From Schistosoma mansoni (taxonomy: Eukaryota > Platyhelminthes > Trematoda > Strigeidida > Schistosomatidae), in the NCBI RefSeq assembly GCF_000237925.1, contig NW_017385988.1, forward strand, positions 992,001 to 1,056,000: a DNA stretch of 64,000 bases, in the 5' to 3' direction. A program made the translations under genes and the position numbers. Positions 1 through 12,300 of the stretch are shown here, piece by piece. The notes under the pieces were generated by a model. It was not told where the DNA came from, searched no databases, and saw nothing but the letters and a program-made list of their open reading frames with translations. Position 1 is the stretch's first letter; each line of letters starts with the position of its first letter.

Positions 1-128
1 ATTGTATAGATAGACATTTAAAACTCCATCACTATACGTTTAGCTTAAAAAAGACCATACTACTACAATGTTGATATAATTCTATAGATTTATAAATTTC
101 ATTATTTTTTCGAAATTTAAGTTTTCAG

Positions 129-370
129 ATGACTATGAAGTTGATAATCACTTGAAAGACAATCACTATGGAGAATATGATTCTAAAGACTCAGATTTAC
201 GTCACATTGGTTATTCATGTCAGCGTCAGTCAACATTGGAAAAAATTCTTCTACGTCAAGAAGAAGCTAAAGCACGACGTGAACTAAGACAAAAAGAATT
301 GGAATCTCGTCGTATTCTTGAAGCTACTGATCGTCAAATAAAAGCACAAATTTTGTACAAAGCAAAACAA
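129..370 (+). CDS. CCDC191: CCDC191-like, first exon in window
   Basis: The acceptor is a T-rich tract ending TTTTCAG at 128 and the donor is CAA|GTATAT at 371. The exon enters in phase 1 (its first two bases complete a codon from an exon outside the window) and leaves in phase 0. It encodes about 80 residues. The first half is acidic ([20 protein letters not shown]) and the second half is a coiled coil rich in Arg, Glu and Lys ([19 protein letters not shown]). There is no in-frame ATG that would suggest a start here. Confidence 0.8.
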
Positions 371-3300
371 GTATATATTTTTATGATACTTCTCTTTATA
401 CTATAATTATCTCTTATAGAAGATTCAATGCACCGCTTTTGATGTTTTACTATTCTGTGCATGGATGTGTGTAAATTTATTTATTGGCATCTTCCATGTG
501 GTTTATGACAAATAGCTCAGTTAATAAGGATAATCAGTCAGTCAGTCACAACGTAGAACTTCGTACGTACGTATATCAGTTCGAGTTGCCATACCACATT
601 AGCACAGAGATGCAGTTGTCAATTCAAATCCCATAGTGGTAGAAGTAGTAAAAGTATAAGCAGTAATGTGAAAGATTAGGGTTTGAAGATGTTATTCAAA
701 GAGTATAAACCAGTGAAATACATTTGGGAAGAGAAAAAGGATAGGGATATAAAGAATTCAGAAGATTAGAATTTGGCAGAACACAAAGAGTGGATGCAGT
801 TTTGCTTAATTTATAATTGTGTTCTAAATATCAAAACTGGTTTGTCATCAGGTTATAGATTGGAGTTTCCTGTTACTTCAGAACAGTTCCAACAACATTC
901 ATCCGTTACACTTCTATTAATCTTGGAGATCTTATAACCTTATATTCTGAAGATAGTTTTTGCTACGGATTTAAACAAGGCGAAGATAGACTAAAGGCTA
1001 GGAAACACTGGATAGCTGTTTCATTATGACATAGAGCGATTCAATTCAAGAACTTTAGGTTTTACAGTGAGCGTGTTACATGTAGACGTCTGAGTTATTA
1101 TCCAACTATTTATACTTTTGGTTGGCGATGTAATACGAGTTTCATCAGACAGTGTGGGTAGGTGGCTGCCTCACACAGGACAAAATTCAACTTCACTAAT
1201 CACAATTTTTGACATGAAGTCCAGAAATCTGTCGTAAAACCGGTTACTAGTGATTGTCTAAAGGTCTAGAATTAGATCACAAGTGAGATCACAGGTACAC
1301 ATGGTAATAAGTCCCACAGTGGAATAAACAGATGTCAGGTGCTCTGTGACCTCCGAAGGCTCTCTTGCTAGTGTATATTCGTGACGACAACTATTATCCG
1401 ACTAAACTAACCTCAGCAAATCTATTTGTTCGACGTTTTCTCAGATCTTTCTTCTTGTCTTTAATATATGTTTACTCAAGTTTCTTTTTATTTTATGATA
1501 ATTTTGTGAAGTGTTAGAACGAAACATTTTTATTAGGCACGATTTTTGTACCATATTTGCTTCATCCAAGCCGCTCTCCAATAAGAATTTAGATTTAGCT
1601 AGAAAAGAAAGATGACATCAGGTTGCGAAATTTTGGAAATGTACAGTAAAACCTAGGAATGTTCATCTTTCATATAATGATGACGACAACCAAAGATGTT
1701 ATCAATGAGTTCGGTAGGTGGCTATAATGAACACATATCGATCTATTCGTCAATATGTTTTAGTAAATGATATAGGTATTATTAATTAGGTTCTCAAATA
1801 ATTTCTGCTAATTGGTTTTAAATCAATATAGGACGAAAAATTGAGGCAAGCAGAAGAGAGGCGAGAAGAAGAACTAATTCGCCAGGAGATGGTTCGAATT
1901 CGCAAAGAAATAGAACTGGAAAAACAAGCCGCGAAAAACTACAGGTAGCATGAAAAAATATATAATATTCAAAAAGTTTCAATAATTTATGCAAAACAAA
2001 CATTAAAATTATTAGTATGTGGTTGTGGAGATTTTTACGTTGTTGATAGAGCTCGTGAATCGGTTGATATTAGAACACAATAGAAAAGCATGAAGCACAA
2101 GAAGACCGTTATGTACAAGAATGGAACTCCAAAGCAGTGAGCTTTTAGAATCCCGCTAGATGGATTCGAAACAACGACCTACGGTATCGAGTACGAACGC
2201 TTGATATACAGACCACGGACGATTCATCATACGGTCAAAAGTCTACACCGTTCAAAGATAATCATATAAAAATGTCCAGAACATGGGTACATAGAAGACT
2301 ATATCATGAAATATGAAAATGAAAAATAAACAAAACAAAGGAGCAAAGATATGAGAAAAAGAAGCAAAATACAAAAATTCCAAAAAAAATGAAAGGGTAA
2401 AAAAGAAAAGGGAAGAGAGCAAAAGTATGAGAACCAAGAAAATTATATCCAAAAAATTTTGTAACTCGATTACCAACATATAGTCACCTGTTCCGCATGA
2501 GACATTCGTCAGTGATCTTCCGTGTCTGGTAGGATTAGGGCTTCAGGTGAGTGTGTGGAATGTATGCGCTAATACAAGCTAGTCATGTGAGCAGCTGTTT
2601 CAGGTTGGCTTGTGTTTCAGCATGACAACTTGTTGTGGAATTACGCCACACGTGACGATGCTGAGATATCAGTCTGTCTATGAATTGGCGAGCTCATTGT
2701 GACGCATTTCGTTCCGAATTCGCTCGTGTCTATAGAACAAGGGATTTGAGGATTGTTATTATCCTACTGTCACTGCTGCTAATCAGAACAGTGAGAGATC
2801 GTAGTGAAATGATTGAAGTAGTGCCCCAGTATATATTTATATATATTTACGAATAACTATATGTGTAGATATTTCCATCTACATAGATATAGATATATAA
2901 ATGTGCAGAATGGATTTCGAGTGATTGATCAAGCATGGAGCGAATTGTTAAGGTGTTTGTTGATGATAATAATACTAATGATAATGAATGGGTTTGTGTG
3001 ATTCGGAGATGTCTGTAGTAAGTGGGAATAGGTTGATGTTATTTGATATGTGTGATTTTCAGGTGTCGTACTAGTTATATGGTAGTCTAATCGGTGATGT
3101 TGGTGTTTGTTGTTGATGCATGAATGTGATGTTTGGAAGAGTGGACGGAGTCAGTTGTAGGACGTGTATTGTTTGTGTTTGTTTTGAGTTGATAGTGTGT
3201 GATTGTGTGTGTGTGTGTGTTGATGGTTGGTGTAGTATGTTAGTGAGTTGTGTTGTGTTGAGGTTGGTGTCGTTGGCACATTGCCGCGCCTCCATAGCTC

Positions 3301-6300
3301 AGTGGTTAGAGCACTGGTCTAGTAAACCAGGGGTCGGGAGTTCAATTCTCCCTGGAGGCAGTGCGTTCGCACTCACTTTGAACTGGGATCATGTTCAAGT
3401 GGTGTGACTTTTACTAACTAGCACCACTGATCACCAACCGTGACGAAACACACTCGTCCGTCTTCAACTCCAAACTCACAACTTCACATACAAGTAGACA
3501 TCGACTCCAGTCAACTAAACCACTTACAAGACGATCAATGAATTGGAACACTGGAGCTGATGATATTATATATCCACCTGTCAACAGCACTGTCATACCC
3601 TGTCGTCAGTTGAACTCAGTGGAAATAATTGAGGAGCTCGCCTCTGGTTAACTTTAACACGAACTCACTCAACCAGAAGCATTGAATGTTGAGCGATGCA
3701 CCGAGAGACGAGCGAGTCATCGGAAACCTGTTTTTCACTCGACTCCGATGCACTTGGAGCATATCAAGTGAGAATATTATCTCCACAGAATTGTGCGACT
3801 GTTTGTGTATTTCGGCAACACTTTTGTTAGGGGTAAGGTATCGACCTGTTGAAGAGTGGATAGTGGAGCTGAGTATTCGGTCGGTTGGTGGGCGTGGTGA
3901 TGCGATTTTCGCTCTCCCCACACCAGTTCGTCTACACAAACATTTGACAGATATTCTCAGACACACACGACACAACAGGAATATGTAAAGATAGGCTTTG
4001 ATGAGACTTGTTGGTAAACCAGAGTTTAGACGGTTTGCATAGAGCACGGAAGAAGTGAACATCAGTCGTCACGGGCTTCTCCATGGATTGCCACCACGTC
4101 GTCACCTGATCGGCATGAGACATTCGTCAGTGATCTTCCGTGTCTGGTAGGATTAGGGCTTCAGGTGAGTGTGTGGAATGTATGCGCTAATACGAGCTAG
4201 TCATGTGAGCAGCTGTTTCAGGTTGGCTTGTGTTTCAGCATGACAACTTGTTGTGGAATTACGCCACACGTGACGATGCTGAGATATCAGTCTGTCTATG
4301 AATTGGCGAGCTCATTGTGACGCATTTCGTTCCGAATTCGCTCGTGTCTATAGAACAAGGGATTTGAGGATTGTTATTATCCTACTGTCACTGCTGCTAA
4401 TCAGAACAGTGAGAGATCGTAGTGAAATGATTGAAGTAGTGCCCCAGTATATATTTATATATATTTACGAATAACTATATGTGTAGATATTTCCATCTAC
4501 ATAGATATAGATATATAAATGTGCAGAATGGATTTCGAGTGATTGATCAAGCATGGAGCGAATTGTTAAGGTGTTTGTTGATGATAATAATACTAATGAT
4601 AATGAATGGGTTTGTGTGATTCGGAGATGTCTGTAGTAAGTGGGAATAGGTTGATGTTATTTGATAATATGTGTGATTTTCAGGTGTCGTACTAGTTATA
4701 TGGTAGTCTAATCGGTGATGTTGGTGTTTGTTGTTGATGCATGAATGTGATGTTTGGAAGAGTGGACGGAGTCAGTTGTAGGACGTGTATTGTTTGTGTT
4801 TGTTTTGAGTTGATAGTGTGTGATTGTGTGTGTGTGTGTGTTGATGGTTGGTGTAGTATGTTAGTGAGTTGTGTTGTGTTGAGGTTGGTGTCGTTGGCAC
4901 ATTGCCGCGCCTCCATAGCTCAGTGGTTAGAGCACTGGTCTAGTAAACCAGGGGTCGGGAGTTCAATTCTCCCTGGAGGCAGTGCGTTCGCACTCACTTT
5001 GAACTGGGATCATGTTCAAGTGGTGTGACTTTTACTAACTAGCACCACTGATCACCAACCGTGACGAAACACACTCGTCCGTCTTCAACTCCAAACTCAC
5101 AACTTCACATACAAGTAGACATCGACTCCAGTCAACTAAACCACTTACAAGACGATCAATGAATTGGAACACTGGAGCTGATGATATTATATATCCACCT
5201 GTCAACAGCACTGTCATACCCTGTCGTCAGTTGAACTCAGTGGAAATAATTGAGGAGCTCGCCTCTGGTTAACTTTAACACGAACTCACTCAACCAGAAG
5301 CATTGAATGTTGAGCGATGCACCGAGAGACGAGCGAGTCATCGGAAACCTGTTTTTCACTCGACTCCGATGCACTTGGAGCATATCAAGTGAGAATATTA
5401 TCTCCACAGAATTGTGCGACTGTTTGTGTATTTCGGCAACACTTTTGTTAGGGGTAAGGTATCGACCTGTTGAAGAGTGGATAGTGGAGCTGAGTATTCG
5501 GTCGGTTGGTGGGCGTGGTGATGCGATTTTCGCTCTCCCCACACCAGTTCGTCTACACAAACATTTGACAGATATTCTCAGACACACACGACACAACAGG
5601 AATATGTAAAGATAGGCTTTGATGAGACTTGTTGGTAAGCCAGAGTTTAGACGGTTTGCATAGAGCACGGAAGAAGTGAACATCAGTCGTCACGGGCTTC
5701 TCCATGGATTGCCACCACGTCGTCACCTGATCGGCATGAGACATTCGTCAGTGATCTTCCGTGTCTGGTAGGATTAGGGCTTCAGGTGAGTGTGTGGAAT
5801 GTATGCGCTAATACGAGCTAGTCATGTGAGCAGCTGTTTCAGGTTGGCTTGTGTTTCAGCATGACAACTTGTTGTGGAATTACGCCACACGTGACGATGC
5901 TGAGATATCAGTCTGTCTATGAATTGGCGAGCTCATTGTGACGCATTTCGTTCCGAATTCGCTCGTGTCTATAGAACAAGGAATTTGAGGATTGTTATTA
6001 TCCTACTGTCACTGCTGCTAATCAGAACAGTGAGAGATCGTAGTGAAATGATTGAAGTAGTGCCCCAGTATATATTTATATATATTTACGAATAACTATA
6101 TGTGTAGATATTTCCATCTACATAGATATAGATATATAAATGTGCAGAATGGATTTCGAGTGATTGATCAAGCATGGAGCGAATTGTTAAGGTGTTTGTT
6201 GATGATAATAATACTAATGATAATGAATGGGTTTGTGTGATTCGGAGATGTCTGTAGTAAGTGGGAATAGGTTGATGTTATTTGATAATATGTGTGATTT

Positions 6301-9300
6301 TCAGGTGTCGTACTAGTTATGTGGTAGTCTAATCGGTGATGTTGGTGTTTGTTGTTGATGCATGAATGTGATGTTTGGAAGAGTGGATGGAGTCAGTTGT
6401 AGGACGTGTATTGTTTGTGTTTGTTTTGAGTTGATAGTGTGTGATTGTGTGTGTGTGTGTGTTGATGGTTGGTGTAGTATGTTAGTGAGTTGTGTTGTGT
6501 TGAGGTTGGTGTCGTTGGCACATTGCCGCGCCTCCATAGCTCAGTGGTTAGAGCACTGGTCTAGTAAACCAGGGGTCGGGAGTTCAATTCTCCCTGGAGG
6601 CAGTGCGTTCGCACTCACTTTGAACTGGGATCATGTTCAAGTGGTGTGACTTTTACTAACTAGCACCACTGATCACCAACCGTGACGAAACACACTCGTC
6701 CGTCTTCAACTCCAAACTCACAACTTCACATACAAGTAGACATCGACTCCAGTCAACTAAACCACTTACAAGACGATCAATGAATTGGAACACTGGAGCT
6801 GATGATATTATATATCCACCTGTCAACAGCACTGTCATACCCTGTCGTCAGTTGAACTCAGTGGAAATAATTGAGGAGCTCGCCTCTGGTTAACTTTAAC
6901 ACGAACTCACTCAACCAGAAGCATTGAATGTTGAGCGATGCACCGAGAGACGAACGAGTCATCGGAAACCTGTTTTTCACTCGACTCCGATGCACTTGGA
7001 GCATATCAAGTGAGAATATTATCTCCACAGAATTGTGCGACTGTTTGTGTATTTCGGCAACACTTTTGTTAGGGGTAAGGTATCGACCTGTTGAAGAGTG
7101 GATAGTGGAGCTGAGTATTCGGTCGGTTGGTGGGCGTGGTGATGCGATTTTCGCTCTCCCCACACCAGTTCGTCTACACAAACATTTGACAGATATTCTC
7201 AGACACACACGACACAACAGGAATATGTAAAGATAGGCTTTGATGAGACTTGTTGGTAAGCCAGAGTTTAGACGGTTTGCATAGAGCACGGAAGAAGTGA
7301 ACATCAGTCGTCACGGGCTTCTCCATGGATTGCCACCACGTCGTCACCTGATCGGCATGAGACATTCGTCAGTGATCTTCCGTGTCTGGTAGGATTAGGG
7401 CTTCAGGTGAGTGTGTGGAATGTATGCGCTAATACGAGCTAGTCATGTGAGCAGCTGTTTCAGGTTGGCTTGTGTTTCAGCATGACATCTTGTTGTGGAA
7501 TTACGCCACACGTGACGATGCTGAGATATCAGTCTGTCTATGAATTGGCGAGCTCATTGTGACGCATTTCGTTCCGAATTCGCTCGTGTCTATAGAACAA
7601 GGGATTTGAGGATTGTTATTATCCTACTGTCACTGCTGCTAATCAGAACAGTGAGAGATCGTAGTGAAATGATTGAAGTAGTGCCCCAGTATATATTTAT
7701 ATATATTTACGAATAACTATATGTGTAGATATTTCCATCTACATAGATATAGATATATAAATGTGCAGAATGGATTTCGAGTGATTGATCAAGCATGGAG
7801 CGAATTGTTAAGGTGTTTGTTGATGATAATAATACTAATGATAATGAATGGGTTTGTGTGATTCGGAGATGTCTGTAGTAAGTGGGAATAGGTTGATGTT
7901 ATTTGATAATATGTGTGATTTTCAGGTGTCGTACTAGTTATATGGTAGTCTAATCGGTGATGTTGGTGTTTGTTGTTGATGCATGAATGTGATGTTTGGA
8001 AGAGTGGACGGAGTCAGTTGTAGGACGTGTATTGTTTGTGTTTGTTTTGAGTTGATAGTGTGTGATTGTGTGTGTGTGTGTTGATGGTTGGTGTAGTATG
8101 TTAGTGAGTTGTGTTGTGTTGAGGTTGGTGTCGTTGGCACATTGCCGCGCCTCCATAGCTCAGTGGTTAGAGCACTGGTCTAGTAAACCAGGGGTCGGGA
8201 GTTCAATTCTCCCTGGAGGCAGTGCGTTCGCACTCACTTTGAACTGGGATCATGTTCAAGTGGTGTGACTTTTACTAACTAGCACCACTGATCACCAACC
8301 GTGACGAAACACACTCGTCCGTCTTCAACTCCAAACTCACAACTTCACATACAAGTAGACATCGACTCCAGTCAACTAAACCACTTACAAGACGATCAAT
8401 GAATTGGAACACTGGAGCTGATGATATTATATATCCACCTGTCAACAGCACTGTCATACCCTGTCGTCAGTTGAACTCAGTGGAAATAATTGAGGAGCTC
8501 GCCTCTGGTTAACTTTAACACGAACTCACTCAACCAGAAGCATTGAATGTTGAGCGATGCACCGAGAGACGAGCGAGTCATCGGAAACCTGTTTTTCACT
8601 CGACTCCGATGCACTTGGAGCATATCAAGTGAGAATATTATCTCCACAGAATTGTGCGACTGTTTGTGTATTTCGGCAACACTTTTGTTAGGGGTAAGGT
8701 ATCGACCTGTTGAAGAGTGGATAGTGGAGCTGAGTATTCGGTCGGTTGGTGGGCGTGGTGATGCGATTTTCGCTCTCCCCACACCAGTTCGTCTACACAA
8801 ACATTTGACAGATATTCTCAGACACACACGACACAACAGGAATATGTAAAGATAGGCTTTGATGAGACTTGTTGGTAAACCAGAGTTTAGACGGTTTGCA
8901 TAGAGCACGGAAGAAGTGAACATCAGTCGTCACGGGCTTCTCCATGGATTGCCACCACGTCGTCACCTGATCGGCATGAGACATTCGTCAGTGATCTTCC
9001 GTGTCTGGTAGGATTAGGGCTTCAGGTGAGTGTGTGGAATGTATGCGCTAATACGAGCTAGTCATGTGAGCAGCTGTTTCAGGTTGGCTTGTGTTTCAGC
9101 ATGACAACTTGTTGTGGAATTACGCCACACGTGACGATGCTGAGATATCAGTCTGTCTATGAATTGGCGAGCTCATTGTGACGCATTTCGTTCCGAATTC
9201 GCTCGTGTCTATAGAACAAGGGATTTGAGGATTGTTATTATCCTACTGTCACTGCTGCTAATCAGAACAGTGAGAGATCGTAGTGAAATGATTGAAGTAG

Positions 9301-12300
9301 TGCCCCAGTATATATTTATATATATTTACGAATAACTATATGTGTAGATATTTCCATCTACATAGATATAGATATATAAATGTGCAGAATGGATTTCGAG
9401 TGATTGATCAAGCATGGAGCGAATTGTTAAGGTGTTTGTTGATGATAATAATACTAATGATAATGAATGGGTTTGTGTGATTCGGAGATGTCTGTAGTAA
9501 GTGGGAATAGGTTGATGTTATTTGATAATATGTGTGATTTTCAGGTGTCGTACTAGTTATGTGGTAGTCTAATCGGTGATGTTGGTGTTTGTTGTTGATG
9601 CATGAATGTGATGTTTGGAAGAGTGGACGGAGTCAGTTGTAGGACGTGTATTGTTTGTGTTTGTTTTGAGTTGATAGTGTGTGATTGTGTGTGTGTGTGT
9701 GTTGATGGTTGGTGTAGTATGTTAGTGAGTTGTGTTGTGTTGAGGTTGGTGTCGTTGGCACATTGCCGCGCCTCCATAGCTCAGTGGTTAGAGCACTGGT
9801 CTAGTAAACCAGGGGTCGGGAGTTCAATTCTCCCTGGAGGCAGTGCGTTCGCACTCACTTTGAACTGGGATCATGTTCAAGTGGTGTGACTTTTACTAAC
9901 TAGCACCACTGATCACCAACCGTGACGAAACACACTCGTCCGTCTTCAACTCCAAACTCACAACTTCACATACAAGTAGACATCGACTCCAGTCAACTAA
10001 ACCACTTACAAGACGATCAATGAATTGGAACACTGGAGCTGATGATATTATATATCCACCTGTCAACAGCACTGTCATACCCTGTCGTCAGTTGAACTCA
10101 GTGGAAATAATTGAGGAGCTCGCCTCTGGTTAACTTTAACACGAACTCACTCAACCAGAAGCATTGAATGTTGAGCGATGCACCGAGAGACGAGCGAGTC
10201 ATCGGAAACCTGTTTTTCACTCGACTCCGATGCACTTGGAGCATATCAAGTGAGAATATTATCTCCACAGAATTGTGCGACTGTTTGTGTATTTCGGCAA
10301 CACTTTTGTTAGGGGTAAGGTATCGACCTGTTGAAGAGTGGATAGTGGAGCTGAGTATTCGGTCGGTTGGTGGGCGTGGTGATGCGATTTTCGCTCTCCC
10401 CACACCAGTTCGTCTACACAAACATTTGACAGATATTCTCAGACACACACGACACAACAGGAATATGTAAAGATAGGCTTTGATGAGACTTGTTGGTAAG
10501 CCAGAGTTTAGACGGTTTGCATAGAGCACGGAAGAAGTGAACATCAGTCGTCACGGGCTTCTCCATGGATTGCCACCACGTCGTCACCTGATCGGCATGA
10601 GACATTCGTCAGTGATCTTCCGTGTCTGGTAGGATTAGGGCTTCAGGTGAGTGTGTGGAATGTATGAGCTAATACGAGCTAGTCATGTGAGCAGCTGTTT
10701 CAGGTTGGCTTGTGTTTCAGCATGACAACTTGTTGTGGAATTACGCCACACGTGACGATGCTGAGATATCAGTCTGTCTATGAATTGGCGAGCTCATTGT
10801 GACGCATTTCGTTCCGAATTCGCTCGTGTCTATAGAACAAGGGATTTGAGGATTGTTATTATCCTACTGTCACTGCTGCTAATCAGAACAGTGAGAGATC
10901 GTAGTGAAATGATTGAAGTAGTGCCCCAGTATATATTTATATATATTTACGAATAACTATATGTGTAGATATTTCCATCTACATAGATATAGATATATAA
11001 ATGTGCAGAATGGATTTCGAGTGATTGATCAAGCATGGAGCGAATTGTTAAGGTGTTTGTTGATGATAATAATACTAATGATAATGAATGGGTTTGTGTG
11101 ATTCGGAGATGTCTGTAGTAAGTGGGAATAGGTTGATGTTATTTGATAATATGTGTGATTTTCAGGTGTCGTACTAGTTATATGGTAGTCTAATCGGTGA
11201 TGTTGGTGTTTGTTGTTGATGCATGAATGTGATGTTTGGAAGAGTGGATGGAGTCAGTTGTAGGACGTGTATTGTTTGTGTTTGTTTTGAGTTGATAGTG
11301 TGTGATTGTGTGTGTGTGTGTGTTGATGGTTGGTGTAGTATGTTAGTGAGTTGTGTTGTGTTGAGGTTGGTGTCGTTGGCACACTGCCGCGCCTCCATAG
11401 CTCAGTGGTTAGAGCACTGGTCTAGTAAACCAGGGGTCGGGAGTTCAATTCTCCCTGGAGGCAGTGCGTTCGCACTCACTTTGAACTGGGATCATGTTCA
11501 AGTGGTGTGACTTTTACTAACTAGCACCACTGATCACCAACCGTGACGAAACACACTCGTCCGTCTTCAACTCCAAACTCACAACTTCACATACAAGTAG
11601 ACATCGACTCCAGTCAACTAAACCACTTACAAGACGATCAATGAATTGGAACACTGGAGCTGATGATATTATATATCCACCTGTCAACAGCACTGTCATA
11701 CCCTGTCGTCAGTTGAACTCAGTGGAAATAATTGAGGAGCTCGCCTCTGGTTAACTTTAACACGAACTCACTCAACCAGAAGCATTGAATGTTGAGCGAT
11801 GCACCGAGAGACGAGCGAGTCATCGGAAACCTGTTTTTCACTCGACTCCGATGCACTTGGAGCATATCAAGTGAGAATATTATCTCCACAGAATTGTGCG
11901 ACTGTTTGTGTATTTCGGCAACACTTTTGTTAGGGGTAAGGTATCGACCTGTTGAAGAGTGGATAGTGGAGCTGAGTATTCGGTCGGTTGGTGGGCGTGG
12001 TGATGCGATTTTCGCTCTCCCCACACCAGTTCGTCTACACAAACATTTGACAGATATTCTCAGACACACACGACACAACAGGAATATGTAAAGATAGGCT
12101 TTGATGAGACTTGTTGGTAAACCAGAGTTTAGACGGTTTGCATAGAGCACGGAAGAAGTGAACATCAGTCGTCACGGGCTTCTCCATGGATTGCCACCAC
12201 GTCGTCACCTGATCGGCATGAGACATTCGTCAGTGATCTTCCGTGTCTGGTAGGATTAGGGCTTCAGGTGAGTGTGTGGAATGTATGCGCTAATACGAGC

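Noticed and set aside
3120-3407. 95-codon + strand frame repeated in the units
   Set aside because: It runs through the GT microsatellite and straight through the tRNA gene, and the Cys/Val-rich part is the translation of TGTGTG.
3616-4062. 148-codon minus-strand frame repeated in 13 units
   Set aside because: The DNA of the units is nearly identical, so a frame kept in all of them shows nothing. It has no start context, domain or protein-like pattern, and it overlaps other frames of similar length on the opposite strand.
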